A stretch of DNA of 64,000 bases from Laccaria trichodermophora. Taxonomy: Eukaryota; Basidiomycota; Agaricomycetes; Agaricales; Hydnangiaceae. The stretch is taken from assembly GCA_018417955.1 (NCBI GenBank), contig JACTVC010000004.1, positions 1,364,001-1,428,000 on the forward strand, written 5' to 3'. Positions 23,454 through 34,098 of the stretch are shown here, piece by piece. The stretch's first letter is position 1. Every line of letters begins with the position of its first letter. The translations under genes and the position numbers were made by a program. Below the pieces are notes generated by a model, which did no database searches, was not told the origin of the DNA, and saw nothing but the letters and a program-made list of their open reading frames with translations.

Positions 23454-24290
23454 TATATTACAAAGCTAGAAAGACACCCCGCGCGTGCTACTACTGCAGA
23501 CGTCCAAAAATGGTTTCAAGTTCCTAGACCCACAAAGTAGTGTCGTAGCTCGCTACTACCCATGCTAAAGTGTCTTTCGAGACTTCAGTGCATGCCATCC
23601 TCCCATCTATACCCGCTCCACAGCCAGTGTTCATGTGTAATCGACACGCCTCTCCATGCAGAGGTCTCATGTAGGCTCGATCTTTCTTTTGTATACTATG
23701 TGTCGACGAATTCCTTGTTACTACGCACCTTAGCTGGATGCTGACCTCGTCTACATACTACTCTCCAAACTAACACGGAAATTTGTCAAACCAAAAAACG
23801 ACTTTTATACTTTAAAAAACGACAGGTCTTCCAATGACATGCATTTTCCGCACTGCCTAATGGCCGCGACCCGGGCCAGTCATTGTTTAAGGTCCAATTG
23901 ATACCTGAAGCCCGAAAAGCTCAACCGCATACTTTCCTGGGCCTAATAAAACAGGCCTAACCGTACTTTTGATTACCATCATCGAGGTAAGTACATTCGA
24001 ATGCTTTAGTTTTTTGGGAGATCCAGACAGACGTAACACTGCTGGCCATGGGCCACCAAATATATATGATTTCGTGAACATTTATCCCTAGGCATTGGAA
24101 TGTACGCCGTATAAATATTCCTTGAATTTCTTTATCCCTGAAAGAATTTCTGCATCGCAATAATATGCAAATTGGTTGTAACATCCATTCATCCCGAACC
24201 TTCTAATATATCATGACGGAAGCGGCAACAGAGTCTGAACAGAGTCCCCTTCGTTTGGTCCCTCACACCCTTCAAAAATTTAACAAGGTC
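23454..24290. repeat. Unit block downstream of DIIKVYG copy 3
   Basis: Matches about 5895-6560 of the preceding unit. Short broken frames only. It probably holds the 3' part of the DIIKVYG gene and an intergenic region. Confidence 0.45.
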
Positions 24291-24296
24291 TATGTA

Positions 24297-25482
24297 TCAT
24301 GGCCTTCCACAGCCTCGCCAGGGCCGCCGGCTCCCGCAGCCCTCTTCACAGGCCCCACAATATAAAGTGCAACAATGATCATAATGCAAATCCTTAAACT
24401 TCTTCAAAGCCTCCATCAACCCGGGGTGTTCATCCAGAGAAAGGATCAGATTGTGAAGAGGACGCAGGTTGTTGGAGGGGTGAGTTCGGCATGTACAGTT
24501 GCATGCGTTGTAGAAAGTTGATGTCTGCGTTGATTCCGAATACCGATCCACACCAAGGAACGCGTTAATGGCGAGCGGGCTCTGTCCTGCGCTTGGACCA
24601 TAATTCCGTAGGCTCCCGGAGCATCTCGTCCATTTCTATCCCTTCAAACGCCCACTTTCCCCTGGAGTCTTCGCCGCGGGACCCAAGGCCTCACGCGCAC
24701 GTCCCGATAAACCACATCTGGGTCACACCCCCTCTTTTCAACACGCTTGACAATATCTTAGCGTCCCGCCATGTCTGTTAGGTACTTATGTGGTGATGCG
24801 GCGCGCGGCGATAAGTATCGTCCCCGACGAACGCCTCATCAGCGCATCGACGCCCCCTAGCCGATACGAGGTACAATCCCGGTTCGTCCTGCGTAGACGT
24901 GAATAGCGTCTGACATCTCAAGGGCGAGGTGTCCGTGGGTATCGTCTCATCCGAGTTGTTCGGGGTGTACCAATTTGTAGAGGACGTCGTCGGAAATAGG
25001 TGAGCACGAGGGTTAAGGCCCAAGGGTGCATGGATACGGATGGGGGTTGCGTGGTTAGTAATGCATTATTATCCACCCGAGGACGTAGTGCTCTGCGTAG
25101 GAGGACTTCTGACTTTTTTTTAGTTCTGTAATCGGTAAAACAGGGAGCTTTACAAAAATCAGTCTTTTGCAAAAAGAAAAAAAGAAGCACTTCGTACCTC
25201 CCTCGCCACACCCCCGAATTTATCTTTTCCCCCTCATACAAATCAAGTCTATCTCCAAGTTGCAGTTTCCTCTCAACGGCATCATCCACCCAAGTCTTCC
25301 AATTTACCGGTAAACGACGTGGTGGCCCGGGTGCTTGCGTGGGCATGAACCCCGTAGCGCGTGTCGACATCAAAGTCGTGTGCCGCAAGGGTAGTGGTGT
25401 CAACGACGCCTGGGGGTGGTCCGGTGAGGACGTCTGGAAGGGAGAGGGAGAGGAAGTGGGTTGAGCCGATGTTAATGGACAT
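24297..25482 (-). pseudogene. Indoleamine 2,3-dioxygenase-like pseudogene, copy A
   Basis: The minus strand carries broken pieces of fungal indoleamine 2,3-dioxygenase, the haem enzyme that opens tryptophan or other indoles to N-formylkynurenine-type products. Visible in order: GVVDTTTLAAHDFDVDTR, GFMPTQAPG, RRLPVNWKTWVDDAVERKLQ, a shortened LLRRA stretch, SPLRCQTLFTSTQDE, FVGDD, AINAFLGVD, an altered CTCRTHPSNNLRPLHNLILS and HPGLMEALKKFKDLHYD. Frames change at least four times. The LYMPRxHR region that holds the proximal haem histidine is reduced to LYMPNSPL, so no enzyme can be made. It is divergent from the glycosylase of the next unit. Confidence 0.8.
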
Positions 25483-26039
25483 TCCGAGTGGTCGTGGACG
25501 ATTACAAAGATTTAGTAGATATTGGGTAGAGCTTGCGAGGGGGTTGATAACGTTGGACGCTCAGTAAAAACGATTCGTCAGGTCTTGGTCATATGGTAGT
25601 CACGCTACTACACGAAAATGCACGACATGACTAAAAGCAGTCTTTTTTACAAAATTTTGACTTCGAGTTGACTTCGCCAAGTCATGTTAAGTCGTGTGGT
25701 CTTGTCTGTTAATTCCCACCATCTGTAGGTTACAGTCATTTGGTAGTCATGTAGTTATCTTTTCATAGTCCTTTCATAGTCAAATAAAAGTCAGAACATA
25801 GTTATGCTACAGTCATATAATAGTCTCACTCCCGTCATGCTCAGGTCATTTGAATGACATACATTAGTTGTGTATTTCTCTTCACAACCTCAGGTAGCAG
25901 TATTCTCAGCACCACATCAGAGTCATGTTAATGTAATATCATTGATTCTGGAAGCATACTGAGTCCTGACTATGCTATATGTAGGCTCCTTCTAGCGTGA
26001 ATCAACCACTTAGAGTCCAAACTCTCATCTCCTAATGGT

Positions 26040-26690
26040 GAACCTCGAGTGTCGGAGAAGAGGCCATTTGTCAAAGGAGGGAGGAAACCGTGAAGTCGGG
26101 GGAGGCCAAGCAGACCGTTCATCAAGGTAGAGGGAAGGCCGAGAGCCCTTTCATCAAGGGCATCAGCAAGATCACGATTTACTTATCAACTTTTTCCCAC
26201 TTTTTGACTTGCCACAAGTCAAAAAGCTGGAAAGTTGGAAATCTATCTATCGAAATAAAACCCATGTCGACCTGAATGCATTCAAAAATAGTTGCTTTCC
26301 AGGGTACTGAGCCTGGCTTTTTGTATTTGCGGCTTTTCTGCTTTTTCCAACTTTTTGTCGGCTTTTTCCGGCTTTTTCCGGCTTCTACAAGTAGAAAAAG
26401 TAAAACGTGAAAGTACCGATGGGAGGGGCAGTTCATCAAGGAAAGAGACAGTTCGTCAAGGGACCATTCAGCGAGGGAAGACGGTTCATTGAGGACAGCG
26501 AGGAAAGACGGTTAATCAAGCAGATACCATTCATCGAGGGAGAAGACGTTGATGGAGGAGACCATGCGAAGACCGTTCGTCATCGAGAAAGGAGGCCGTG
26601 CGTCGAGAAAGGAGGCCATTGGTAAGGCCATCCGTTAGGAGAGGAGGCCACTCATCGTAGATGGGAGGAGGCTGTTCATCGCAGAAGGAA
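26040..26690 (+). repeat. Degenerate GTTCATCAAGGGA minisatellite
   Basis: Many imperfect copies of words such as CCGTTCATCAAGG, GTTCATCGAGGGA and GGAGGCC(A/G)TTCAT follow one another, with the 265-bp repeat inserted in the middle. It lies wholly inside the 1,498-bp element. Confidence 0.75.
26160..26420 (+). repeat. Dispersed 265-bp repeat, copy 1
   Basis: Runs from GCATCAGCAAGATCAC to AAAGTACCGATG and matches 52478-52733 across its length. It contains GACTTGCCACAAGTCAAAAA (a small hairpin) and repeated GGCTTTTTCC. It has no open frame. Class unknown (SINE- or MITE-like). Confidence 0.8.
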
Positions 26691-27189
26691 GGAGGGCGCC
26701 CATCGACTTGTGAATTAGACCTCTCGACGTCGATATGGGGGGAGAAGAACTTGGGAAGAACAGGATTTTCACGCTGTCATGATCAGCTGATGTCGGAGTT
26801 TCAATGGACTTGAACAAATTGTCTTGTACTTCCAAGTTCCAAGAAGACAAAGGCAATATGTGATTCAGTTGACAAGGACTAGACTACAACGCAGCATGTA
26901 GTTGACTATTCCTTGACTTCAGTCAGACTGTGAACCCATAGCAAATACATCCCTGAGCAATCCCCGAGCGCCACATGACTTTGAATGACCTAACATGACT
27001 TCACATGACCTTCTTGCGAGAGGTCCATGACTTGACTTGACTTTCGTTTTTACTGAGTTGGACGGGTCACCCGATTTGGCCAAACATTGAACTCAAACCA
27101 CAACCTTGCTCACTCCAACGCGACATGATTGCCACCTTGACAGACAACTTTAATCGTCTATAGGGACACAGGCGCGTTTCTTGAAACTC

Positions 27190-28585
27190 ATGGCCCCAAA
27201 AGACAAATCAAGAGACGAGGAAGAGGCACTTTCCGAAATCTCTGGAATCACGGAGCAACATGAAGCACCTGAAGTTTCCAAGGTCTCCAAACGTTTCCAA
27301 GCCTCATTGGCTCGGTTCGCCTTTTCCCACTGGCATTCGTCGAATCAAAAATTCAAGGCGCAGCGTAAAGCCACAACGAGGCCACGAAATCAGGATCATG
27401 CAAAAGAGTCGGACAGCCCAGTACCCTCAAGCCCTCGCGTAAAGGATCTGAGGACCAGAAAGCGGTCGCTGACAGCACTTGAAGAAGGTCTCAATGAATC
27501 GGTCGGTCGTTTAGAACCTGGCTCTCCTTCCAAGAAACAGAAACGGGGGTATGCCGAGCCGTCTACGTACGCTCACCTGCGGGAACTTCAGCATTACTTG
27601 CGGAGTGGGTTAGAAGGTGAGTCAATCAAAGCATGAACATTCCGAACCAACTCCTCACGCACTCTTTCAGTAGTTTTTTGTGGTATTAAGTGAGTTCGTC
27701 GGACTGCCACTCTTGACACGCTAATGATCGTTCTCAGCCCCGGTCAGACGTCTGCTGAGATAGGGCACCACTTTGGTGGTCCAACAAACCATTTCTGGAG
27801 CTGCCTGTACGAATCAGGCTTCACTACACGACTTCTCCGTCCTCAAGAAGACTTCATTCTCCCAGAACAGTTCTCGATCGGGATGGTACGCCTTTTCCCC
27901 TTTTATTAAGCGCGGCACGGGAACTCACATCTTTCATGATAGACGAATCTGGTTGATCGTCCAACTGCTGAGGTATCAGTACCTCTCATGCAAAGTTCCC
28001 AGTCACCGACGATCTCATCATCCGTAGCAAAGCGAGCTATCCAAAGCCGAGCAAATAGCGGGAGTCCCTGCCCTCCTCGCCAAGACCGCCACACACCGCC
28101 CCAAGATTGTCTGCTTTGTCGGGTTGGGAATCGCGGACATCGTCAAATCCAAAGTGATGCCGGTAATTGTGAGATTGTCTTCGTCCTAACCCTCGTTACT
28201 TACTCGTCAACAGGCTGGAAAGGGCCGAAAGATGAAAGCGGCTATCGGAATCCAGCCTTACAAGCTTCAGTACCAAGGTGAACAAGGCAAAGAAATCCGT
28301 TCAGTCTTGACGATTGATGGATGGTAATTGGGTTCCTTGACAGCACGCCCCAAGGAAACCCTCTTCTACGCTGTGTCGAGTACGTCAGGTCGTGTGGTTA
28401 CGTACCAGGCGAGTTCTCGTTCAGGAGCTCTCCATTTCAGTTTTCTCATTCCAAATTTATAGAAAAAGGACAAGGTGAACCAGTTCAAGGCCTTGAAGTC
28501 GGTTTTGGAATCTTTGCGTAACAACAATGTTGATACCTCCTCTCTTCACGCTCTCCAATTGAATGATCTACAATGTGTAATCTAA
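27190..28585 (+). CDS. TDG: Thymine/uracil-DNA glycosylase (TDG/Mug family), copy B, intact
   Basis: Eight exons close exactly: 27190-27616, 27671-27689, 27738-27885, 27943-27972, 28028-28162, 28214-28277, 28344-28408 and 28463-28585, giving 336 codons plus TAA. A basic N-terminal tail of about 140 residues (RKRSLTALEEG, SPSKKQKRG) precedes the glycosylase fold: VVFCGINPGQTSAEIGHHFG with the expected catalytic Asn, NHFWSCLYESG, TNLVDRPTAEQSELSKAEQ, HRPKIVCFVGLGIADIVKS, ETLFYAVSSTSGRVV and a Lys-rich helix at the end. The family excises T and U from G mispairs in the nucleus and starts base-excision repair. The start is the ATG at 27190, since the codon nine bases upstream is TTG. Exon 2 is a 19-nt microexon. 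The last intron (28409-28462) begins GC. Confidence 0.92.
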
Positions 28586-28876
28586 TTTCATGTCCCACCA
28601 CGTAAATGTATGTAGTCTTATCAATGTAATCTTTCAACTGTTCTTCGTACTCTATCACATAACCCTCCACGCTGCGTTGACAAGTGGCCTCGAAGGGGAA
28701 GTTTCCCATGATGGGAGGCCAACGTCGACTATTTTTGTGATACAATGAATACCGAGAACGGGTGGCGTATTATGAAACGATGACCAGCTCCGTTCTCAAC
28801 GAAAACAACAAGAAATTATTGAGCAACGACAAAAAAAGATACAAATACACAAATCATAATGCATAAGCCCCGAAGT
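28586..28876. other. Convergent 3' region, unit 2
   Basis: Counterpart of 8175-8478. AT-rich, between the ends of the glycosylase and BRR2 copies. Nothing else seen. Confidence 0.5.
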
Positions 28877-31565
28877 CTACTCGTCCTCATCACTATCCAT
28901 ATCCTCATCACTATCGCTATCCTCTCCTTCAAGCACCTCAATGGGTTCGAGACCAATGTCGTGGTCAGCACCAACGTAAGAATCGCAAATGACGTAGAGC
29001 TTCAGTGAGTGAGTGCCCTTCGGCAGCGTGAACTCAAGCTTGACGGCAAGGCTCTTCGTCACCGTGACTCGCCTGATGACGAGGAGCTGGCGAGAGGCAG
29101 GGTCTCCGACAACGAGCCACCAATTCGCCAACTTCTTGAGGGGATAGAACGGTGCAACAACGTTTTGGTCACCATCATCTTCCTCGTCTGCATCACGTGC
29201 CAGCGATACTTGAAGGATGATTGGCGCGCCTGCGGTGTATTCTCCTTTGACGAGCTCGTGAGAGATGTCGAGGGTGGGGTAGGAGTTGACAAAGGTTGCG
29301 ACATCTCGCCTGAAATGACGTGAGTTTCGATCGTAGGGAAAAGTTTGTGATTCTTACATTTGGGCGGGCGTCATCTGGAGCAACTCGTTTCTACGGTCGT
29401 CCTCGAGCTCCATAATGTCATAAACGGAATCGACACCAGCGTCCTTACAACGCTTGATTACCTGAAGCGACGATGACTTGTGAGCGAATGACTCTCTTAA
29501 AGCGTGAGTTTACTTACCTCAGTCTCAAAGTGAGGGATCTGTTTCAGAGGCGAATCCGTCTCCCACATGGCTTGTACACACATCTGGGATAGATCCATCG
29601 CACCCAGGGCGCTCAGCCAAGCACTAGACGACATCACATCGACGCTGGCCGACAAAAGATTGAGTACTTTCTCCAGGACAAGAATCTGGTCAGCCGCCAG
29701 ATCAGGCGGCAATTGCAACCGTGAGAAGTGAGCTTGAAGGAGCAGGAACGTTTTGAAGTGGGGGGCCTCGAAGTCGGCTCGCTCTAGTTTAACTGGGACG
29801 CGGTCGTAAATACGACGAAGAAGAGCATCTTCGTGTCTCCGAATCGGGATAGTTTCAAATTCGGCCGATGACGATACAACCTCGAGAAGGCCTTTCAACT
29901 TCGTACGCTCCTTGAGGGACAATGTGTACACCTCGACCGTCACATCTAACAAGCGTATAAACCACTGGGTGACTTCCAAGTGATGGGCACTTACATGAGA
30001 TATTGTAGTAGGCAGCGATCATTCCAAGATTGAGCGCCGACACGTCCATTTCGTCCTCTGAAGAAAGGTTCAGACAGATTAGCAGGAAAAAAGGGAAGAA
30101 ACCTACCAATTGCGATACACTTTGAATTCACGAGATCACTCGAAGTGTTCTCAACAAGTTCTGAAAGGTGGTCGGACAGATGCTGATGGCTGACATTGTG
30201 CAGATTATAATAGTTTGGGTTTTGAGTCATTCGGCGGTAGAAGTAAGTCCAAGTGAGAATATCCTGAGGGACAGAACGTAAACGCAATGAAGAGACATGA
30301 TCCGGAGTCGCTTACCATGGCATCTTGCTTGTTCTCAATGGTTTTGACTGCGATCTCCGCGAGGAAGTAGTCATGAAGCAGATGGGTCGGGAGATGTGAC
30401 TCGATTGGAAGCCCTTCGGCAAGGAACTTCTTGTAGAAGTCCTTCCGTGTTTGCTGGCACATGAGAACACATCGACTGCGCTCATCTTCCATTGGCCGAC
30501 AAGCGCGGCCCATCATTTGGAGAACGTCCATGACTGGGTAGTCGATGTAACGATGCTCCCTGCCCTCATAGAACTGGACACCCATGGTGATCGCCATGTA
30601 ACTCGCCACTGGTAAGCTCCAAGCCGTTGTTTGAGTGTTTCAACGAGGCCCTTGTCGCTGATGTGGTCCAGGTGCGGTCGTAAGTCGTCAAGCTCAATGT
30701 TGAGGAATCGGTCAGCTAGGCAGTGAGTCAAAAGGTCGTCGACCGTAAGGCGGCACTGTCGCCTGGAGGGAACAAAAACGATGACGGGTTTTGAGGGAGA
30801 GTGCTCCAGAACGGCGAGGTAGGCAGGCTTTGACATGGCGATGATTAGGGAGGGGAAATGGGGGATGGTCGATATCAAGGGGACGGGCACTAGTAACAGC
30901 ATTAGTATGCAGCCTTCGAGGAGAAATGGAAGGGGAATACCTTGGTGAAAAGTTGAACATCGCGTAAGAAGGTGCACCCATCCACTCGCCCAGATCTCGG
31001 GCGTTCGCAAGAGAGACTCCACAAGCGACTATGCGTGTCTTGATTTCTGTCTGCGCAGATACATAACGCGTGCGGGAAATGACGACCTCGTAAGTGGGTC
31101 CCACTTCACCGCCGACCAACTGGACCTCATCAGCAATAAGAAGACCGATGTTTTGGATGTTTTTGCGTTGTCGCCACCGTCGTGAAAGGACGTCCCACTG
31201 TTGATAAGTGAGAAAAAAAGCGAAAGTAGAATGAAAAGATGTGACGAACCTGCGTTGGTGTGCAGACAATGACGTCTCCTTTCTCCGAAAGCCTCAGATC
31301 AGCACTTGTCTCCCCTGTGAGACCAACGATCTCCTTCCCGCCTTGTAGCTTTTTGAACTTGGACCGCCATTCCACGACTCGTTGATCAACCATTTCTTGA
31401 TATGGCTCGATACAAACCGCTCGGGGTTGCTCTCTCTTACTTCAGAGACGAAGGAGAGCAAATTCTGCGCAGATTGTCTTGCCGTTACCGGTAGGCGCAC
31501 CAATGATAACATTTTCGTCAAGTTGGTATGGGTGAGTAAACGACCCCCTGGTGACGGTCCCTTGA
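28877..31565 (-). pseudogene. BRR2: BRR2 C-terminal fragment, copy B
   Basis: Same content as copy A: motif [10 protein letters not shown] near 31490-31515, [47 protein letters not shown], an acidic tail. Copy B retains the block missing from A (AEFETIPIRRHEDALLRRIY through LPPDLAADQ, 29692-29869). It lacks about 104 bases corresponding to 10052-10156 of copy A (junction near 30627), which removes GYYHEALN through SKDTAWSL and shifts the frame. A CCGTGT repeat in copy A brackets the lost segment, fitting microhomology-mediated deletion. An in-frame loss in CLADDKRDRF is also seen. It is 5'-truncated like copy A, so truncation preceded the duplication. Confidence 0.85.
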
Positions 31566-32750
31566 AGAAAGGAAGCTTCACCCGATCTAGGGCAAACGGC
31601 GCAGCACGTTCACCGTCGCACGACCAGCCTCTCCTCTACACCATGAAGACCTACGGTCCATCGATCGTTGTCCTAAACGCGTGATGAGCATTTTGCAAAA
31701 AGTTGATGAAAGAGAGCGCGTACCGTAACCTTCAGCAACAAGACATAGCCTAACTCCGTCTCCATTTCTCGTCGATCTCTAATTTCACCGGTGGGAGGGG
31801 ATTAATTGTGGCGATGGGGTTTCCAAAACATCCGCGGACGAGGATTACGGCGGAGAAGCGTTCGTGAAAAGCAAGGGAGCCGACATAGCCTCACTGATGG
31901 AGAGATACGAGGGTTATAAGCGAAGTAGCTGGATAAATAGAGATAGATACGTACTGCTGCTATAGACCCATCCCGTATCGTATATCCCTGGTGTGGTGGA
32001 CTTTCCAGGGCCTTGACCAGCTTAGTAGCTGGTGCGTGAGCGTGATCTCTCACTTCCTCTGTTAGGTTGACAATCAAGGAGCAATTGCCAATGACAGATT
32101 GAGCTCACCTCAGCGAGTGTCGACCACAAATTGAGCTCTAAGTCTCACATGTAAAGAGAAATTTAAGTGTGAATCCGAGGCGAGCAAAGGGTAAGTAATA
32201 TGCGAGCTGGAGGTCGAGGTCAAAAACGTTCACGTTGATCAAATTCGTGTTGACCAACGTTTGTTTTCCTCCTTGTCTCTTTTCACCACCAGCAATGAAG
32301 TGCTCAAGCACCTGCACTATCGACGAGTTTCCTCAGCTCATCAAGCGAGCTAGGTCATGAAGTAAGTATCTTATTTTTATAGTTCAATGATCACGTCTAA
32401 CTTATGGTGATCACCATCTCAGCGCGTGGATTCGGAGTCGGTGACTGCAACTGGCTTCGAAGATTGGCGGCACTTTCCCTTGGAGAGGTACGGTTGACAC
32501 ATTCAAGACATTGAGAATTGGAAGAACTGTCCCCAGCAACCTTTTCAAGGTGTGTATCGCCGTTTCGTCTCTCCCAACGTGAACTAAGTCTCGGTACTCA
32601 GACCTTCAATGCATTTGCAACATTGTATACGTTTTCTTCAACCCAGGCCGGAGCTTACCCACTCTCTCCTTCGTTACCTCATACCTGATCTCTTTCCACG
32701 TTCTTCCTGGCGTACGGAGGTATGCCCTGCTTCACCCGCTGTTCAACGGA
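31566..32750. repeat. Unit segment matching 11.1-12.3 kb
   Basis: Counterpart of the unit 1 segment with the same short MKCSSTCTIDEFPQLIKRAR-type frame near 32296. No recognised gene. Confidence 0.45.
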
Positions 32751-34072
32751 TCAATCTGCAGGGCTATGTACAATGACAACACGTCCTTTGAGGGGCATTG
32801 AAGCTACGACGTTGTGGGTCATCACAATCACATCCCCTTCAAATAATCCTCCACTTCTCAACCCAACAAACGCTCCTGCCACATGACAACAACAACATGG
32901 CCTAAATCGCTTTGGGCTTATGCATGACCTGTCTCCGCCCCGTTTCGTCCTCTGGTATCTACACACCAACCGACGGCCCAACTCGTCATCATCAGGAGAA
33001 GAACGGCCAGAGCCATACGACCCCGCCATCAACCCCATCCCAATGCGCGATGACGAGCAGTGTCTCCTAGCGGACTCTTCTGATAATGAACGGGGGGAGA
33101 CCCATATACTGCAATCCAATCCCTGCTGGAGGAGGAAGAAAAGGGGGATGGGAACGAACGGCACGGCGGGCGGAATGAGAAGTTTCGGGTTTGACGTCTT
33201 TTGACGACTACCTATCCAATACCCCGCCAATGACGCTGAGGATGCGCCTTTTATTCCATCCTCCTCACCGCAGCAGTAGTGGCAGCACGCTTACAACAAC
33301 GCCAACTACCCACACTTTAATTTCGACGCCGCTCCATCAGACATATCCACCATCCAAAAAATCAAAGCGACTGAAGCAGCCGAGGCGGAGGCGAGGGACG
33401 GCGAGGAAGGAGATAAAGAGGCTTGTGGAGGCTGGTGTGGTTGGCGATGGAGACGGGTTGCAGAGGAGTTATGGGTTGGCGCTGCTTAGGCGTGTCAGTG
33501 GGGTGGGACTACGGCTATCTTTCTGTCGGGGTCTCCCTCTCACTCTCACTCTCAATCCCAGCACTCAAGAGGAGGATTTGGCGCTTTGTTTCCGCCGAGC
33601 AAGACAACGAATATGCCGATCTCGACAGAGGTGTCTGCGTGCGCAAAAACTCAAAGAGCCGCACTCATTCGAACTCGAATGGAGGAACCTCGAATTCGCG
33701 TCATAATAACTCTTCGTTGAGCCGTACCTCCGCGTTTGCCTCTGACCAAGCTCAACAACACGACTGACAATCCACCCTTCTTGTCATTGGGAACACCAGG
33801 TGCACTGATCCGTCCACCAGCCTCGACTGGCCCTGCTCGGCGGTGCTTGGACTAACGATCTAAGCCTCACTGACGCTGAACGCGGATGAGGAAGGTGATG
33901 CGAGGGAGGGTGATTGTGAGGATGTTTGACCTTGATCTTGATTGGGAGGTTGAAGAGCGTTTGAACTTGTGGTTGGGGAGACGTTGGGGAAGTAGGTACC
34001 CCTTCAAAAGTTCAGCTCTCCTTTCTAACTGTATCCTCGTCGTTAGTTTACGAAAAGTATTGCCTACGTCTA
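32750..34072 (+). pseudogene. Degenerate unknown gene, unit 2 copy, longer form
   Basis: Retains about 400 bases (33376-33770) missing from the unit 1 copy. One frame there reads ATEAAEAEARDGEEGDKEA, another FGALFPPSKTTNMPISTEV. Stops and frame changes interrupt it. It ends with FDLDLDWEVEERLN as in unit 1. The family is unknown. The unit homology stops at about 34072, where the transposon-rich insert begins. Confidence 0.4.
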
Positions 34073-34098
34073 CACTAACTGATCAAAAGTAATGTCAC

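Larger units (their letters stand above)
25560..27057. mobile_element. 1,498-bp non-autonomous TIR element with TTGGACG duplication
   Basis: Terminal inverted repeats CTCAGTAAAAACGA (25560) and TCGTTTTTACTGAG (to 27057) are flanked by the direct repeat TTGGACG (25553-25559 and 27058-27064). Both subterminal regions are rich in short GTCATG/CATGAC words (25590-25870 and 26980-27040). There is no transposase. It contains a nested 265-bp repeat and a minisatellite. It sits between the dioxygenase copy and the upstream region of glycosylase copy B. Confidence 0.9.

Noticed and set aside
6650..34072. The duplicated unit as a Helitron
   Set aside because: No RepHel gene was found and no convincing TC start and CTRR end with a hairpin could be placed at unit boundaries.
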